Shown piece by piece: positions 1 to 7,912 of a stretch of DNA of 64,000 nucleotides. Below the pieces are notes generated by a model, which saw only the letters and a program-made list of their open reading frames with translations, was not told the origin of the DNA and made no database searches. The position numbers were made by a program, and so were the translations under genes. The stretch covers positions 42,887 through 106,886 of the forward strand of contig JBCCYN010000001.1 of assembly GCA_039189655.1 (NCBI GenBank). Reading direction: 5' to 3'. Source of the DNA: Acuticoccus sp039189655. Lineage in GTDB: Bacteria; Pseudomonadota; Alphaproteobacteria; Rhizobiales; Amorphaceae. Position 1 is the first letter of the stretch, and each line of letters opens with the position of its first letter.

Positions 1-18
1 GGAGGTTGGACGGAGACT

Positions 19-1491
19 ATGGACGCAACCAACGTGCGCCTCCTCAACTTCATTGATGGCACCTTCGTGGAAGGCAGCACCGGACAGTGGTTCGACGACA
101 TTTGCCCCACCGACGGAAAACGCCACGCCATCGTTTGCGAAGCCTCCCGCGACGACGTGGACCGGGCCGTCCGCGCCGCCCGCACCGCCCTCCATGGACC
201 ATGGGGCCGCGCCACCACGGCCGAGCGCGTCAACATCCTGGCCGCCATCGCGGCGGAGATTGAGCGTCGCTTCGATGAGTTTCTCGCCGCGGAGGTGGCC
301 GACACAGGAAAGCCCCACAGCCTTGCGCGCGCCGTCGATATTCCGCGGGGAGCAGCCAATTTTCGGTCCTTTGCCAGCATCCTGTCGGGCCGTGCTGCTC
401 CTTCATTTTCCACCGAAACCCCTGACCAAACGGGGGCCATCAACTATGCTGTGCGCAAGCCCAAGGGCGTCATCGCGGTCATCAGCCCGTGGAACCTCCC
501 GCTCCTCCTAATGACCTGGAAAGTCTCCCCGGCGCTCGCTTGCGGCAACACGGTGGTGGTCAAACCCTCCGAAGAAACGCCCTATACCGCAACGCTCCTT
601 GGCGAAGTGATGAATACTGTCGGCGTTCCGCCTGGTGTCTTCAACGTCGTACATGGTTTTGGACCAGGCTCAGCCGGCGCCTTTTTAGCCGAGCACGAGG
701 GGGTCGATGCCATCACCTTCACCGGCGAAACCAAGACCGGTGAGGAGATCATGCGAGCCGCCGCTGCGGGCACCCGCGATCTGTCGGCTGAACTGGGCGG
801 TAAAAACCCAGCCATCGTATTCGCCGATGCCGACATCGACGCGGCCATTGAAGGCACCGCCCGCTCATCCTTTACCAATTGCGGCCAGGTGTGTCTTTGC
901 ACCGAGCGGGTTTATGTGGAGCGACCGATCTTCGAGCGCTTTGTCGAGGGACTTGCAAAGGAAGCAAACAGTCTGGTGCCAGGAACGCCCCAGGACGCTG
1001 CCACCACCATCGGCCCCCTCATCAGCAACCAGCACCGCGAGAAGGTGACCAACGCCTATCGTGATGCAGTGAACGCTGGCGCCTCAGTAATGGCTGGTGG
1101 CGGCGTCCCTGCCATGGCCGACGCCCTCGCCGGAGGGTTCTGGGTCGAGCCCACCGTCTGGACAGGACTTTCCGAGGACAGCGTCCCCGTGCAGGAAGAG
1201 ATTTTTGGCCCCGTCTGTCACGTGGCCCCTTTCGACGACGAAGACGAAGAACTGAGCCTTGCCAACTCCTCCCCCTATGGCCTTGCAGCAACACTGTGGA
1301 CCCAGGATCTGTCCCGCGCTCACCGGGTCTCACCGGAGATCGAGGCAGGTATCGTTTGGGTAAATACCTGGAACCTTCGTGACCTGCGCACACCATTCGG
1401 CGGTGTGAAGCGCTCTGGCATCGGTCGCGAGGGCGGTTTTTGGTCTTTGGATTTTTACAGCGAAACCAAAAACGTTTGCATCAAACTGTAA
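19..1491 (+). CDS. Aldehyde dehydrogenase, 2-hydroxymuconic semialdehyde dehydrogenase type
   Basis: NAD-dependent aldehyde dehydrogenase, 490 aa, the normal family length. Visible landmarks are the SPWNLPLLLMTWK nucleotide-site segment (Asn159), Lys182 in VVVKPSEETP, Glu258 in ELGGKNP, and the catalytic Cys292 in NCGQVC, with EEIFGPV near the C-terminus. The SPWNLPLLL segment is typical of the XylG/DmpC group, which oxidises hydroxymuconic semialdehydes from meta-cleavage of aromatic rings; other semialdehydes are possible. The ATG follows a GGAG motif by about five bases. It converges on the MDR gene to its right. No ring-cleavage dioxygenase is in view, so the substrate is inferred only from family resemblance. 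Confidence 0.88.
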   Translation: MDATNVRLLNFIDGTFVEGSTGQWFDDICPTDGKRHAIVCEASRDDVDRAVRAARTALHGPWGRATTAERVNILAAIAAEIERRFDEFLAAEVADTGKPHSLARAVDIPRGAANFRSFASILSGRAAPSFSTETPDQTGAINYAVRKPKGVIAVISPWNLPLLLMTWKVSPALACGNTVVVKPSEETPYTATLLGEVMNTVGVPPGVFNVVHGFGPGSAGAFLAEHEGVDAITFTGETKTGEEIMRAAAAGTRDLSAELGGKNPAIVFADADIDAAIEGTARSSFTNCGQVCLCTERVYVERPIFERFVEGLAKEANSLVPGTPQDAATTIGPLISNQHREKVTNAYRDAVNAGASVMAGGGVPAMADALAGGFWVEPTVWTGLSEDSVPVQEEIFGPVCHVAPFDDEDEELSLANSSPYGLAATLWTQDLSRAHRVSPEIEAGIVWVNTWNLRDLRTPFGGVKRSGIGREGGFWSLDFYSETKNVCIKL

Positions 1492-1557
1492 CCCATCCCG
1501 CCGTGTCACCTTGATGATCAAGAAAGCCCAGCGGCTCGAAATCTGGTGAGCCCTTGA

Positions 1558-2565
1558 TCAAACACCGTTGGGTGCGATCAGGACCTTGCCGTTGAGGCCG
1601 CCCTTTGCCGTGTACGCGAGGGCTTCGTTGATCTCCTCCAGGGGGAAAATCCGATCTATCGGGGCATTCAGTTTTTGCTCCAGGATCAGCTGCGTCAAAG
1701 CTTGATAGGTCTCGACGCGCTCCTGCTGGGAGGCGCGGGTCAGCCAGTTCACCAACCAAAAGCCTCTGACCCTGACATCTTTGAAGATAATCGAGGCATC
1801 CGACAGCACCGAGGGTTGTGCGGATTCGCCTCCATAGATAACGATTGTGCCACCGTTTCGCAGCGTGGCCGCCAACCGCCCAGTTGTTTCGCCTGCCACA
1901 GCATCGAGCGCCAAGACCGGCGCTTTGTCGAGTTCAGCCGTTACTTCGTCCAAAAGATCGGGACCGTCCACAAAGGCTGCATCGGCCCCAGCGTCTCGGA
2001 CCGCATCAATGGCCGACGCCCGGCGCACCACCGACGCAACCTTGATATTCCGTGCCTTGGCCAACTGAGTAATATACCGGGCTGTGGCAGAATTGGCGGC
2101 GGAGATGATAATCCAATCGCCTTCTTTTACATCCACATATTTGGTGAGTAGCAAGAAAGCAGTCGCCGGATTCACCGTAAGCATGGCCAATTGATCAAAG
2201 TCGGCTTTGGGGATCGGGACGAGAACGTCGCTGCGAAAAACACGCTCCGTGGCCCACGCTCCCGGAGGATCGGCCAGCAATACTTTGGAACCAACCGGCA
2301 GGCCGTCCCCGCTCACCTCCACCACCTCGCCGACGCCTTCCATGCCACCGACGGCCGGAAGAGGTGGCTGGATGCCATACTGACCAGCGACCTGAAACAT
2401 GTCGGACGGGTTGATGGGAGTGCGCAGAATTTTTACACGCGTCTGGCCTACCTGCAGGGGTTGCGTCTCCCTTTCCACCACCTCGATGACGTCTGCGGGA
2501 GTACCGTGGGTGCGATAAATAGCCTGTTTCAACGAGGTTTTCCCGGCGTTTGCGTTGCCGATCAT
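1558..2565 (-). CDS. MDR-family zinc-free oxidoreductase (quinone/enoyl reductase type)
   Basis: NAD(P)H-dependent medium-chain dehydrogenase/reductase, 335 aa. It has the N-terminal GroES-like fold (INPSDMFQVAG, then GGMEGVGEVVEV) and a central Rossmann domain. The catalytic zinc ligands of alcohol dehydrogenases are not evident, so a quinone reductase or MECR-like 2-enoyl thioester reductase is more likely. The chosen ATG has GGAG six bases upstream; homology appears to begin about 12 residues later (KQAIYRTHG), so a downstream TTG start is possible. It is divergent from a TetR regulator with matching operator-like sites in between, which suggests control by that regulator. Confidence 0.82.
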   Translation of the reverse strand: MIGNANAGKTSLKQAIYRTHGTPADVIEVVERETQPLQVGQTRVKILRTPINPSDMFQVAGQYGIQPPLPAVGGMEGVGEVVEVSGDGLPVGSKVLLADPPGAWATERVFRSDVLVPIPKADFDQLAMLTVNPATAFLLLTKYVDVKEGDWIIISAANSATARYITQLAKARNIKVASVVRRASAIDAVRDAGADAAFVDGPDLLDEVTAELDKAPVLALDAVAGETTGRLAATLRNGGTIVIYGGESAQPSVLSDASIIFKDVRVRGFWLVNWLTRASQQERVETYQALTQLILEQKLNAPIDRIFPLEEINEALAYTAKGGLNGKVLIAPNGV

Positions 2566-2579
2566 ATTCGGCTCCGCAT

Positions 2580-2596
2580 TAGTGAATGAAGTTCAT
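2580..2596. promoter_or_regulatory. Operator-like site 1 of the TetR/MDR divergon
   Basis: TAGTGAATGAAGTTCAT matches site 2 (2635-2651) at 14 of 17 positions and contains a near-palindrome of the form TGAAY-N3-RTTCA. It ends 15 bp upstream of the MDR start codon, where a repressor could block that gene. That it binds the adjacent TetR protein is inference. Confidence 0.6.
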
Positions 2597-2634
2597 CAGC
2601 GCTCATATGATCTGGTTCTTGCCTTTGTCAACAC

Positions 2635-2651
2635 TAGTGAATAAGATTCAT
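2635..2651. promoter_or_regulatory. Operator-like site 2 of the TetR/MDR divergon
   Basis: TAGTGAATAAGATTCAT contains the exact palindrome TGAAT-AAG-ATTCA. It abuts the ATG of the TetR gene at 2653, so a bound repressor would cover the start region and allow autorepression. The centres of the two sites are 55 bp apart. There is no clear Shine-Dalgarno sequence between this site and the ATG. Confidence 0.62.
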
Positions 2652-2652
2652 T

Positions 2653-3258
2653 ATGCGCGACCGAAACGCCACGAAGGCTTCCAAAAGAACCCGCGACCCG
2701 AAGGCGAAGCAGGACGCATTGCATGAATGTGCGATGCGTCTTTTCACTGAGCGGGGCTATGAGAACGTTTCAATTTCGGACATTGCGTCCGCGGCAGGGA
2801 TCGCTGTCGGGACAGTCTACCGTTTCTATCCCACGAAGATCGAGTTGCTGCGGGCGGTCTTGGAAGGGTTGGAGGATGAGTTCGTTTCGCGCATGCAGGC
2901 CGACTGGTCCGGTGGCGGCGCCTATGGGGACCGACTAGACCAACTATGCCTGGGGCTCTTCGATTTGGCCCAATCCCGTCGTCCACTCCTTGGCTTGTTC
3001 ACAATGACGACCGACGTTGCCTACGCCGATGGCTCATTGCCCGGTGATCGCATTCGCCGGCAGATTGTCGTCATGTATCGTGAAGCGCTAGGGGCGGGAG
3101 CATTCCGAGGGGGCGACGTTACCCTATACGCCGCCATGGCCCACGGTCTTGTGGAAGGCGCCATAATGGCTTGGCAGCGCAGGCCCACCTTAGGAAAACG
3201 GCGCGCTGCGGGTCAGCTGGCCGAAGTGTTGAAGCATGGGTTTTTGGCAGAAAAATGA
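2653..3258 (+). CDS. TetR/AcrR family transcriptional regulator
   Basis: 201-aa one-component repressor. The N-terminal helix-turn-helix is readable at about residues 40-70 (VSISDIASAAGIAVGTVYRF), followed by a variable helical ligand-binding domain. It is divergently transcribed from the MDR oxidoreductase, and repeated palindromic sites occupy the 87-bp gap. It probably represses both itself and the MDR gene; the inducer is unknown. The ATG directly follows the operator-like site and has no obvious ribosome binding site, so the exact start is slightly uncertain. Confidence 0.87.
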   Translation: MRDRNATKASKRTRDPKAKQDALHECAMRLFTERGYENVSISDIASAAGIAVGTVYRFYPTKIELLRAVLEGLEDEFVSRMQADWSGGGAYGDRLDQLCLGLFDLAQSRRPLLGLFTMTTDVAYADGSLPGDRIRRQIVVMYREALGAGAFRGGDVTLYAAMAHGLVEGAIMAWQRRPTLGKRRAAGQLAEVLKHGFLAEK

Positions 3259-3310
3259 GTTTGTGCCGACGCATGGCGACAACGTCTCAGCATGCGCGTC
3301 AACCACGGGA

Positions 3311-4258
3311 CTACTTGCGCAGGGGCAAAGTGGCCATGGCTTCTCGCGTTTCGTCAAAGGATTTTAACTTCCCTTGGGAGCCTAGGCCCATCGCCACATG
3401 AGCCGCGACAGTGTTGGCAAATCGAGCGCACTCTTTGAGGTGCCAACCCTTGGTAAGGCCCGCGATGATCCCAGCGGTAAAGCTGTCGCCGCAACCTGTT
3501 GTGTCGACGACATCGATTTCATGGGCGGGGAGCCTAAACGCCTGCCCTTCAGCAGGGTCAACGTATACCCCGTCACCCTCCAAGGTAAGAACTGCGTTCT
3601 TGACGCCTTTTTCTTTAAACCATCGTGCGACGTCGGCTGGTTCGTTGGTTCCGGCCATGGCACTTGCTTCATCGATGGATGGGACAAAGTAGTCTATGTG
3701 CGGAAGCAGCGGCTCGACTTTTTTGAAAGTCTCTGGCGTCGCCAAAATCAGATCAAAAACCGTCGTGCGGCCCATGGCCTTCGCCCTTTGCAACAAATCT
3801 TCTGACGGCGCTCCATCGAACGCATCCAGGAGACCGGTACCGCCCAGATGTATGATCTCAGCATCAAGTATTTGATTTAGTTGATCAGCCGTCGGCGCGA
3901 ACGATTTACTGGTGCCTGGTACAAAGAATGCAGCCCGTGCGCCACTCGATCGAATGGGCAGCAAGCTGCAAGATGTTTGCACCGCGTCATCTTGCTGAAC
4001 AAGCCTGGTGTCCAAGCCGGCTTGACCCATCTGTCTTAGGAGAAATTCGCCCATGGGATCGCGCCCGACACGGGCGGCGATTTGACCCTTGAGGCCAAGT
4101 ATTGCGCAGTCGACAGCAGTGCCGCCCGCGGTTCCGGCGACCGTCATAGTGATCTCGTCGATGAACGTGGCGCCGCCAGGGGGCGGAAGTTCTTCTGTAT
4201 AGCGCCCGAGAACGTCGAGAACCAAAAACCCAACGGCGGTGAAGTCAAACGACGGCAT
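3311..4258 (-). CDS. PfkB-family carbohydrate kinase
   Basis: Ribokinase/adenosine-kinase fold sugar kinase, 315 aa. The C-terminal PfkB signature is clear (DTTGCGDSFTAGI, with the catalytic Asp in GCGDS), as is an N-terminal AGGTAVDCA region that contacts substrate. These enzymes phosphorylate sugars, nucleosides or related alcohols with ATP; the specificity cannot be read from the sequence. It is the last gene of the leftward series that begins with the sulfatase, 84 bp after the MFS transporter, so it may act on a sugar-like part of the imported substrate. Confidence 0.88.
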   Translation of the reverse strand: MPSFDFTAVGFLVLDVLGRYTEELPPPGGATFIDEITMTVAGTAGGTAVDCAILGLKGQIAARVGRDPMGEFLLRQMGQAGLDTRLVQQDDAVQTSCSLLPIRSSGARAAFFVPGTSKSFAPTADQLNQILDAEIIHLGGTGLLDAFDGAPSEDLLQRAKAMGRTTVFDLILATPETFKKVEPLLPHIDYFVPSIDEASAMAGTNEPADVARWFKEKGVKNAVLTLEGDGVYVDPAEGQAFRLPAHEIDVVDTTGCGDSFTAGIIAGLTKGWHLKECARFANTVAAHVAMGLGSQGKLKSFDETREAMATLPLRK

Positions 4259-4342
4259 TGATCTTACCCTCCCTGCTGGCTGCGATTAGCGCAGTCCGTT
4301 TTTGCTTGATGATCGGATTCAAGCGATCGACTGGATTGCTTG

Positions 4343-5557
4343 TCATCGCATCCCGTTTGCCAGCAACCGCGCCTCAGGACACATGCGCAAACTGAGTATC
4401 GCCATCACGCCCACAACCGGTCCAGGAACGAGGATGAGAAAGGTCCAGCGCCAGCCGCCAAAGTATTCGGCGGCAATGGGCATCAGCCAGATGGTAAAGA
4501 TAGTGATCGCAAAGCCCACACCCATCTGGAACGCGAGGGCGCTACCCACTTGGTTCTTTGCCGACAGCTCTGTGACAGCGGCGGAAAATTGGGCGCTGTC
4601 GGCGACAATGGTGAGCCCCCAAACAAGTGCGACGAGCGCAAACATAAAGGTAGGACCATCGAACATGAGACCGATGAGGAAAGCGCAACTTCCCGAAATG
4701 GAGAGCATCACCGCCGTAGTCGCACAGCGCCCAATCCGGTCTGCTAGATAGCCCGCCATTACCGAGCCGGGCGCGCCCATGGCCACCACACCAAACACCA
4801 GCAACGACGCATTAATGTTCCAATGGCCAGAGGATGCTGCAGCGTTCGCATACGCGAGGAACCAGCCCCACATGGCATAGAGCTCCCACATGTGCCCGAA
4901 ATAGCCCATGTTCGCGAGCATGACCGGGCGGTTGCGCAAAATCCCGCCCAGCTGCCGTGGATCTACGACGGCGCGGGTAAACGGAAACGGTCCCTCTCGC
5001 AACGCAAGCGCAAATATTGACGCGGCAATGAGGCAGGCTACGCTCGTGACGATGACGACGCTCTGCCAGGCCAAACCGGTGTTGGCTGCGCGCACCAGGT
5101 GCGGCAACGCAGAGCCCAAGGTCAGCGCGCCAACCAGTGCGCCCATGGCAAACCCACGCCCGGTGCGGAACCACGTCGCGATGAACTTCATGGCCGGCGG
5201 ATATATACCCGCAAGGGCAACACCGGTTACGAAACGAGCCGTCACCGCACCGCCAATGCCCGGCTCCAGCAATAGCCAAGCATTCGCCCCCGCAGCCAGC
5301 ACAGCACAGATACCCATCAGCCGGGGCAATGGTACGATATCAGCCACCGACAGAAGGCTTGAGCCCAGTGCGCCGATGACGAAGCCCAGTTGCACGGCGT
5401 TTGTCAGCCAACCGGCCTGCGACGGGGTGAGGCCCCAGTCCTTCGCAAGGGCAGGAACGACAGCCGTGGCGGAAAACCATGTGGTCATGGACAGGACAAC
5501 GGCGAGACCAGCAATGCCCAAAACCCACCAACGCGTTCTGGGATCTACACTAGCCAA
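4343..5557 (-). CDS. MFS transporter
   Basis: 404-aa inner-membrane carrier of the major facilitator superfamily, with roughly 12 hydrophobic segments. An MFS motif-A-like loop after TM8 (GYLADRIGR) is visible. The family exchanges small solutes by proton or ion coupling; the substrate is unknown. It lies between the MaoC gene (133 bp upstream) and the PfkB kinase (84 bp downstream) on the same strand, which makes it a plausible importer for the compound degraded by this operon. Confidence 0.85.
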   Translation of the reverse strand: MASVDPRTRWWVLGIAGLAVVLSMTTWFSATAVVPALAKDWGLTPSQAGWLTNAVQLGFVIGALGSSLLSVADIVPLPRLMGICAVLAAGANAWLLLEPGIGGAVTARFVTGVALAGIYPPAMKFIATWFRTGRGFAMGALVGALTLGSALPHLVRAANTGLAWQSVVIVTSVACLIAASIFALALREGPFPFTRAVVDPRQLGGILRNRPVMLANMGYFGHMWELYAMWGWFLAYANAAASSGHWNINASLLVFGVVAMGAPGSVMAGYLADRIGRCATTAVMLSISGSCAFLIGLMFDGPTFMFALVALVWGLTIVADSAQFSAAVTELSAKNQVGSALAFQMGVGFAITIFTIWLMPIAAEYFGGWRWTFLILVPGPVVGVMAILSLRMCPEARLLANGMR

Positions 5558-5690
5558 TGGTTTTGCCTCGTCAGAAATCGAGTTTTTCGCGATCTTTTGA
5601 TATCCGGTGGGACCAATACTCTACATGCTGGCTACCGCTGGGTCGAGCGATGGCGGCTGCGGCGGCGTTTCTGCGGTCTCAGACTTCAGC

Positions 5691-6143
5691 TTAAAGACCT
5701 TCCAGAGGCATCGTATACGTCGTGGCGGTGCCTTCGACGCAAACGTCCCCTTCCCCATCGACCACCGATACGTTGATCTGGCAGATGGGCTTATCGTCTC
5801 GAACGCTGGTGATCTCCACCCGCCCGGTGATCGTCTCATCGATCCCGACGGCCTTTTTGAACTTTAGCTCTGTGCCAAGAAATACTGTGCCGGGGCCCGG
5901 CAAATCTTCAGCAACGCACGCATTCAAAATTCCTGTCGTGACACCGCCTTGGACGATCAGTTTCCCAAATGGGGTCTTCTTTGCAAGCGCCTCATCGTAG
6001 TGAACAGGATTCCGGTCGCCAGTCATTTCGGTAAATGCATGAATATCAGCAAGTTTCGTCGTACGGCTTCGTTCCGCTGTTTGCCCAACGCTGGGTTTTC
6101 CCTTCGTCACGCCGGCCCATCCGTCTTTGGCGTTGTCCCCCAT
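5691..6143 (-). CDS. MaoC-like (R)-specific enoyl-CoA hydratase
   Basis: 150-aa single hot-dog protein. The hydratase-2 motif is present: TGDRNPVHYDEALAKKTPFG, with the Asp and His of the D-x4-H catalytic pair. It would add water to a trans-2-enoyl-CoA. It sits 16 bp after the DUF35 gene and follows the thiolase-like gene. In actinobacterial cholesterol degradation a MaoC hydratase and a DUF35 domain work with a thiolase-like retro-aldolase; the same role here is inference. Confidence 0.86.
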   Translation of the reverse strand: MGDNAKDGWAGVTKGKPSVGQTAERSRTTKLADIHAFTEMTGDRNPVHYDEALAKKTPFGKLIVQGGVTTGILNACVAEDLPGPGTVFLGTELKFKKAVGIDETITGRVEITSVRDDKPICQINVSVVDGEGDVCVEGTATTYTMPLEGL

Positions 6144-6159
6144 CGCGCTTATCCTTTCG

Positions 6160-6570
6160 TCATGTCAAACTGAAGCATGGCAGAATCCGGCCGCCCACGT
6201 TGGTTGGAGTCAACGAGAGCGGTGCATCGATGGACGGCTCCCGTCCGCCCGTCAGCACGGTGCTTAGCATTGTTGGGCCCTCCGTAAGCTGCACAAGACC
6301 GACAAAGAATGGTGCTATCGAGGCCCATCCGGGATGGCCAGGCTTAAGAATTTTGGAGAACGACTTCAGTTTTCCCTTGCCGCTCGCTTCCTCCCAGCAA
6401 AGAGCGTCAGCCCAGCAATTCGTGCAAAGGGGCCTTGGATAAAAGACGGCATAGCCACACTCGATGCAGCGCTGGATGAGGAGCCGCCCCTCTTCAGCGG
6501 CCTGCCAGAACGGTTCACTCAATGGCGTCGTTGTCGGTCCGGGGACAGCAAGATCTTCAAACGCTGTCAC
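6160..6570 (-). CDS. DUF35 OB-fold/Zn-ribbon protein, partner of the thiolase-like enzyme
   Basis: 136-aa acyl-CoA-associated protein. A rubredoxin-type zinc ribbon is seen near residues 30-50 (CIECG and CTNCW, two CxxC pairs), followed by an OB-fold. The open frame runs much further upstream, but that part overlaps the thiolase gene. I chose the GTG at 6570, which overlaps the thiolase TGA as GTGA and gives the usual DUF35 length. DUF35 proteins bind thiolase-fold partners and support their activity, as with Ltp2-ChsH2 in steroid breakdown. Confidence 0.88.
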   Translation of the reverse strand: MTAFEDLAVPGPTTTPLSEPFWQAAEEGRLLIQRCIECGYAVFYPRPLCTNCWADALCWEEASGKGKLKSFSKILKPGHPGWASIAPFFVGLVQLTEGPTMLSTVLTGGREPSIDAPLSLTPTNVGGRILPCFSLT

Positions 6571-7730
6571 GGCGCACCACCCAATATAAGGGCGACCGCT
6601 TCGCTCATGGTGGCGCCATTTCCCGTGACGAGCGCCGTCTCGCAGCCGTCGATCTGCCGGCCAGGGGTGTTCCCGCGGATCTGCCGCACCGCCTCCACCA
6701 AATGGGTCATACCGCCCGCAAGATCCGGCTGTCCGAAGCCCAGTTGTCCGCCATGGGTGTTGATGGGTTGGCGGGCCTGCGGCCCCATGCCTCCATTGTG
6801 TTTGAACCAGGCACCGAACTCCCCCGGTTTGCAAAGCCCAGCGTCTTCTATCGTGGTGGCGACCATGATGGTGTAGCAGTCGTAAAGGCTGAGGAAGTCC
6901 ATCTCTTCGATGGTCATGGCCGACTGGGAAAGGGCGCGCTCGATTGCAAATTTCAGCGGTCCCGACGTCAACTCGGGGGCTTGGCTCACCACCCTATGCG
7001 TTACCTTTTCGCCTGCACCCAAGAGGTGGACAGGCCGGTGTGGTCCTTGGTTGGCAGTCTCCGCGGTCGTGACGATCACCGCGTCCGCGCCCGCCACGGG
7101 CATAACGATTTCAAGCAGGTGTAGGGGCGAGGTGATCATGGGGGACGCCAGCACATCTTCAACACTGGCTGGTTTTCCGTAAAATATCGCCATGGGATTG
7201 CTTTGCGCGTTGGTTCGCGAGCCCGCAGCAATCTCAGCATAGTCTTCCGCAGTGCAGCCGTAGCGCGCCATGTGGGCCTGCATCAGGAGCGCGTAGGACG
7301 TATTCGCTCCCGACGCGCCAAAGGGCGTATCGAACTCCCGGGCCGGGTTCCGGTTCGGCGATCGCGGCGCAGGACTGTTGCGATGGTTGCCAATTACACA
7401 CAACACCGATTCGCACTGGCCGGCGGCAATGGCGGCGGCGGCACGCCACACCATGCCTGTTCCCGATGCGCCCCCCAGGTCGACCGTATTGGCCATCGTG
7501 GGGCGCATGCCAAAGTACTCAGCAACGGTTGCAGGAACATGTTGCGGCGTCTCGCCCACTTGAGGCGCCACCAGGAGCCCATCAATTGCTTGGGGCGCCA
7601 TTGCGGCATCGCGTATTGCTTCCGCCGACACCCGCATCAAGAGTTCCAGAGTGGTGATGCCATCCGTGCGTCGCTGGGGCTTCAACTCGCCAATACCCGC
7701 GATTGCCGCGCGCGGTCTGAGATACCTCAC
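6567..7730 (-). CDS. Thiolase-superfamily protein, probable Ltp2-like retro-aldolase
   Basis: 387-aa thiolase-fold protein of the SCP-x/lipid-transfer group. The position of the nucleophilic Cys reads DLGGASGTG with no Cys, and the C-terminal GHP motif reads GFGQPDLAGG, so both standard catalytic residues are missing. This pattern, with a DUF35 gene immediately downstream, fits the Ltp2 type, which performs retro-aldol cleavage of hydroxyacyl-CoA side chains rather than thiolysis. A Tyr-rich segment (LYDCYT) could supply catalytic tyrosines. The GTG start at 7730 has a GGAGG motif seven bases before it and overlaps the preceding TGA as GTGA. Confidence 0.82.
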   Translation of the reverse strand: MRYLRPRAAIAGIGELKPQRRTDGITTLELLMRVSAEAIRDAAMAPQAIDGLLVAPQVGETPQHVPATVAEYFGMRPTMANTVDLGGASGTGMVWRAAAAIAAGQCESVLCVIGNHRNSPAPRSPNRNPAREFDTPFGASGANTSYALLMQAHMARYGCTAEDYAEIAAGSRTNAQSNPMAIFYGKPASVEDVLASPMITSPLHLLEIVMPVAGADAVIVTTAETANQGPHRPVHLLGAGEKVTHRVVSQAPELTSGPLKFAIERALSQSAMTIEEMDFLSLYDCYTIMVATTIEDAGLCKPGEFGAWFKHNGGMGPQARQPINTHGGQLGFGQPDLAGGMTHLVEAVRQIRGNTPGRQIDGCETALVTGNGATMSEAVALILGGAP

Positions 7731-7912
7731 GGTGCCGCCTCCCCTCGCGGCAACAGGAACTTAGCCAAAGCCATCGCCCGAGATTGATCGCGACCGCCCT
7801 CGCCCCCATCGCCCACAACTCCAAGCGCTACGGATTTTCGAACATGCGAGCGTGTTCCCAAGAAGTGCTTAAGTGGGTCGTAATGCCTGCGGGCGTTGTC
7901 GGTTCGCGTCAC
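7727..7912 (-). CDS. Small hypothetical ORF coupled between sulfatase and thiolase genes
   Basis: 61-aa frame that I do not recognise. Its GTG start overlaps the sulfatase TGA as GTGA (7909-7912) and its TGA overlaps the thiolase GTG in the same way (7727-7730), the spacing expected of a translated, coupled gene. Composition is ordinary: a basic N-terminal half, a Gly-rich GDGGEGG segment, then a short helical end. It has no signal peptide or known motif. It may be a real small subunit, a remnant of a larger gene, or a chance frame that merely carries ribosomes through to the thiolase. Confidence 0.4.
   Translation of the reverse strand: MTRTDNARRHYDPLKHFLGTRSHVRKSVALGVVGDGGEGGRDQSRAMALAKFLLPRGEAAP

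Noticed and set aside
1492..1557. Palindromic CTTGATGATCAAG / TTGATCAA between convergent ALDH and MDR genes
   Set aside because: Possible terminator, but the stems are short and imperfect and no U-tract follows on either strand.
6571..6834. Upstream 88-codon extension of the DUF35 open frame
   Set aside because: It lies antisense-free but wholly inside the thiolase gene in another frame and has no family similarity; the GTGA junction at 6570 explains the true start.
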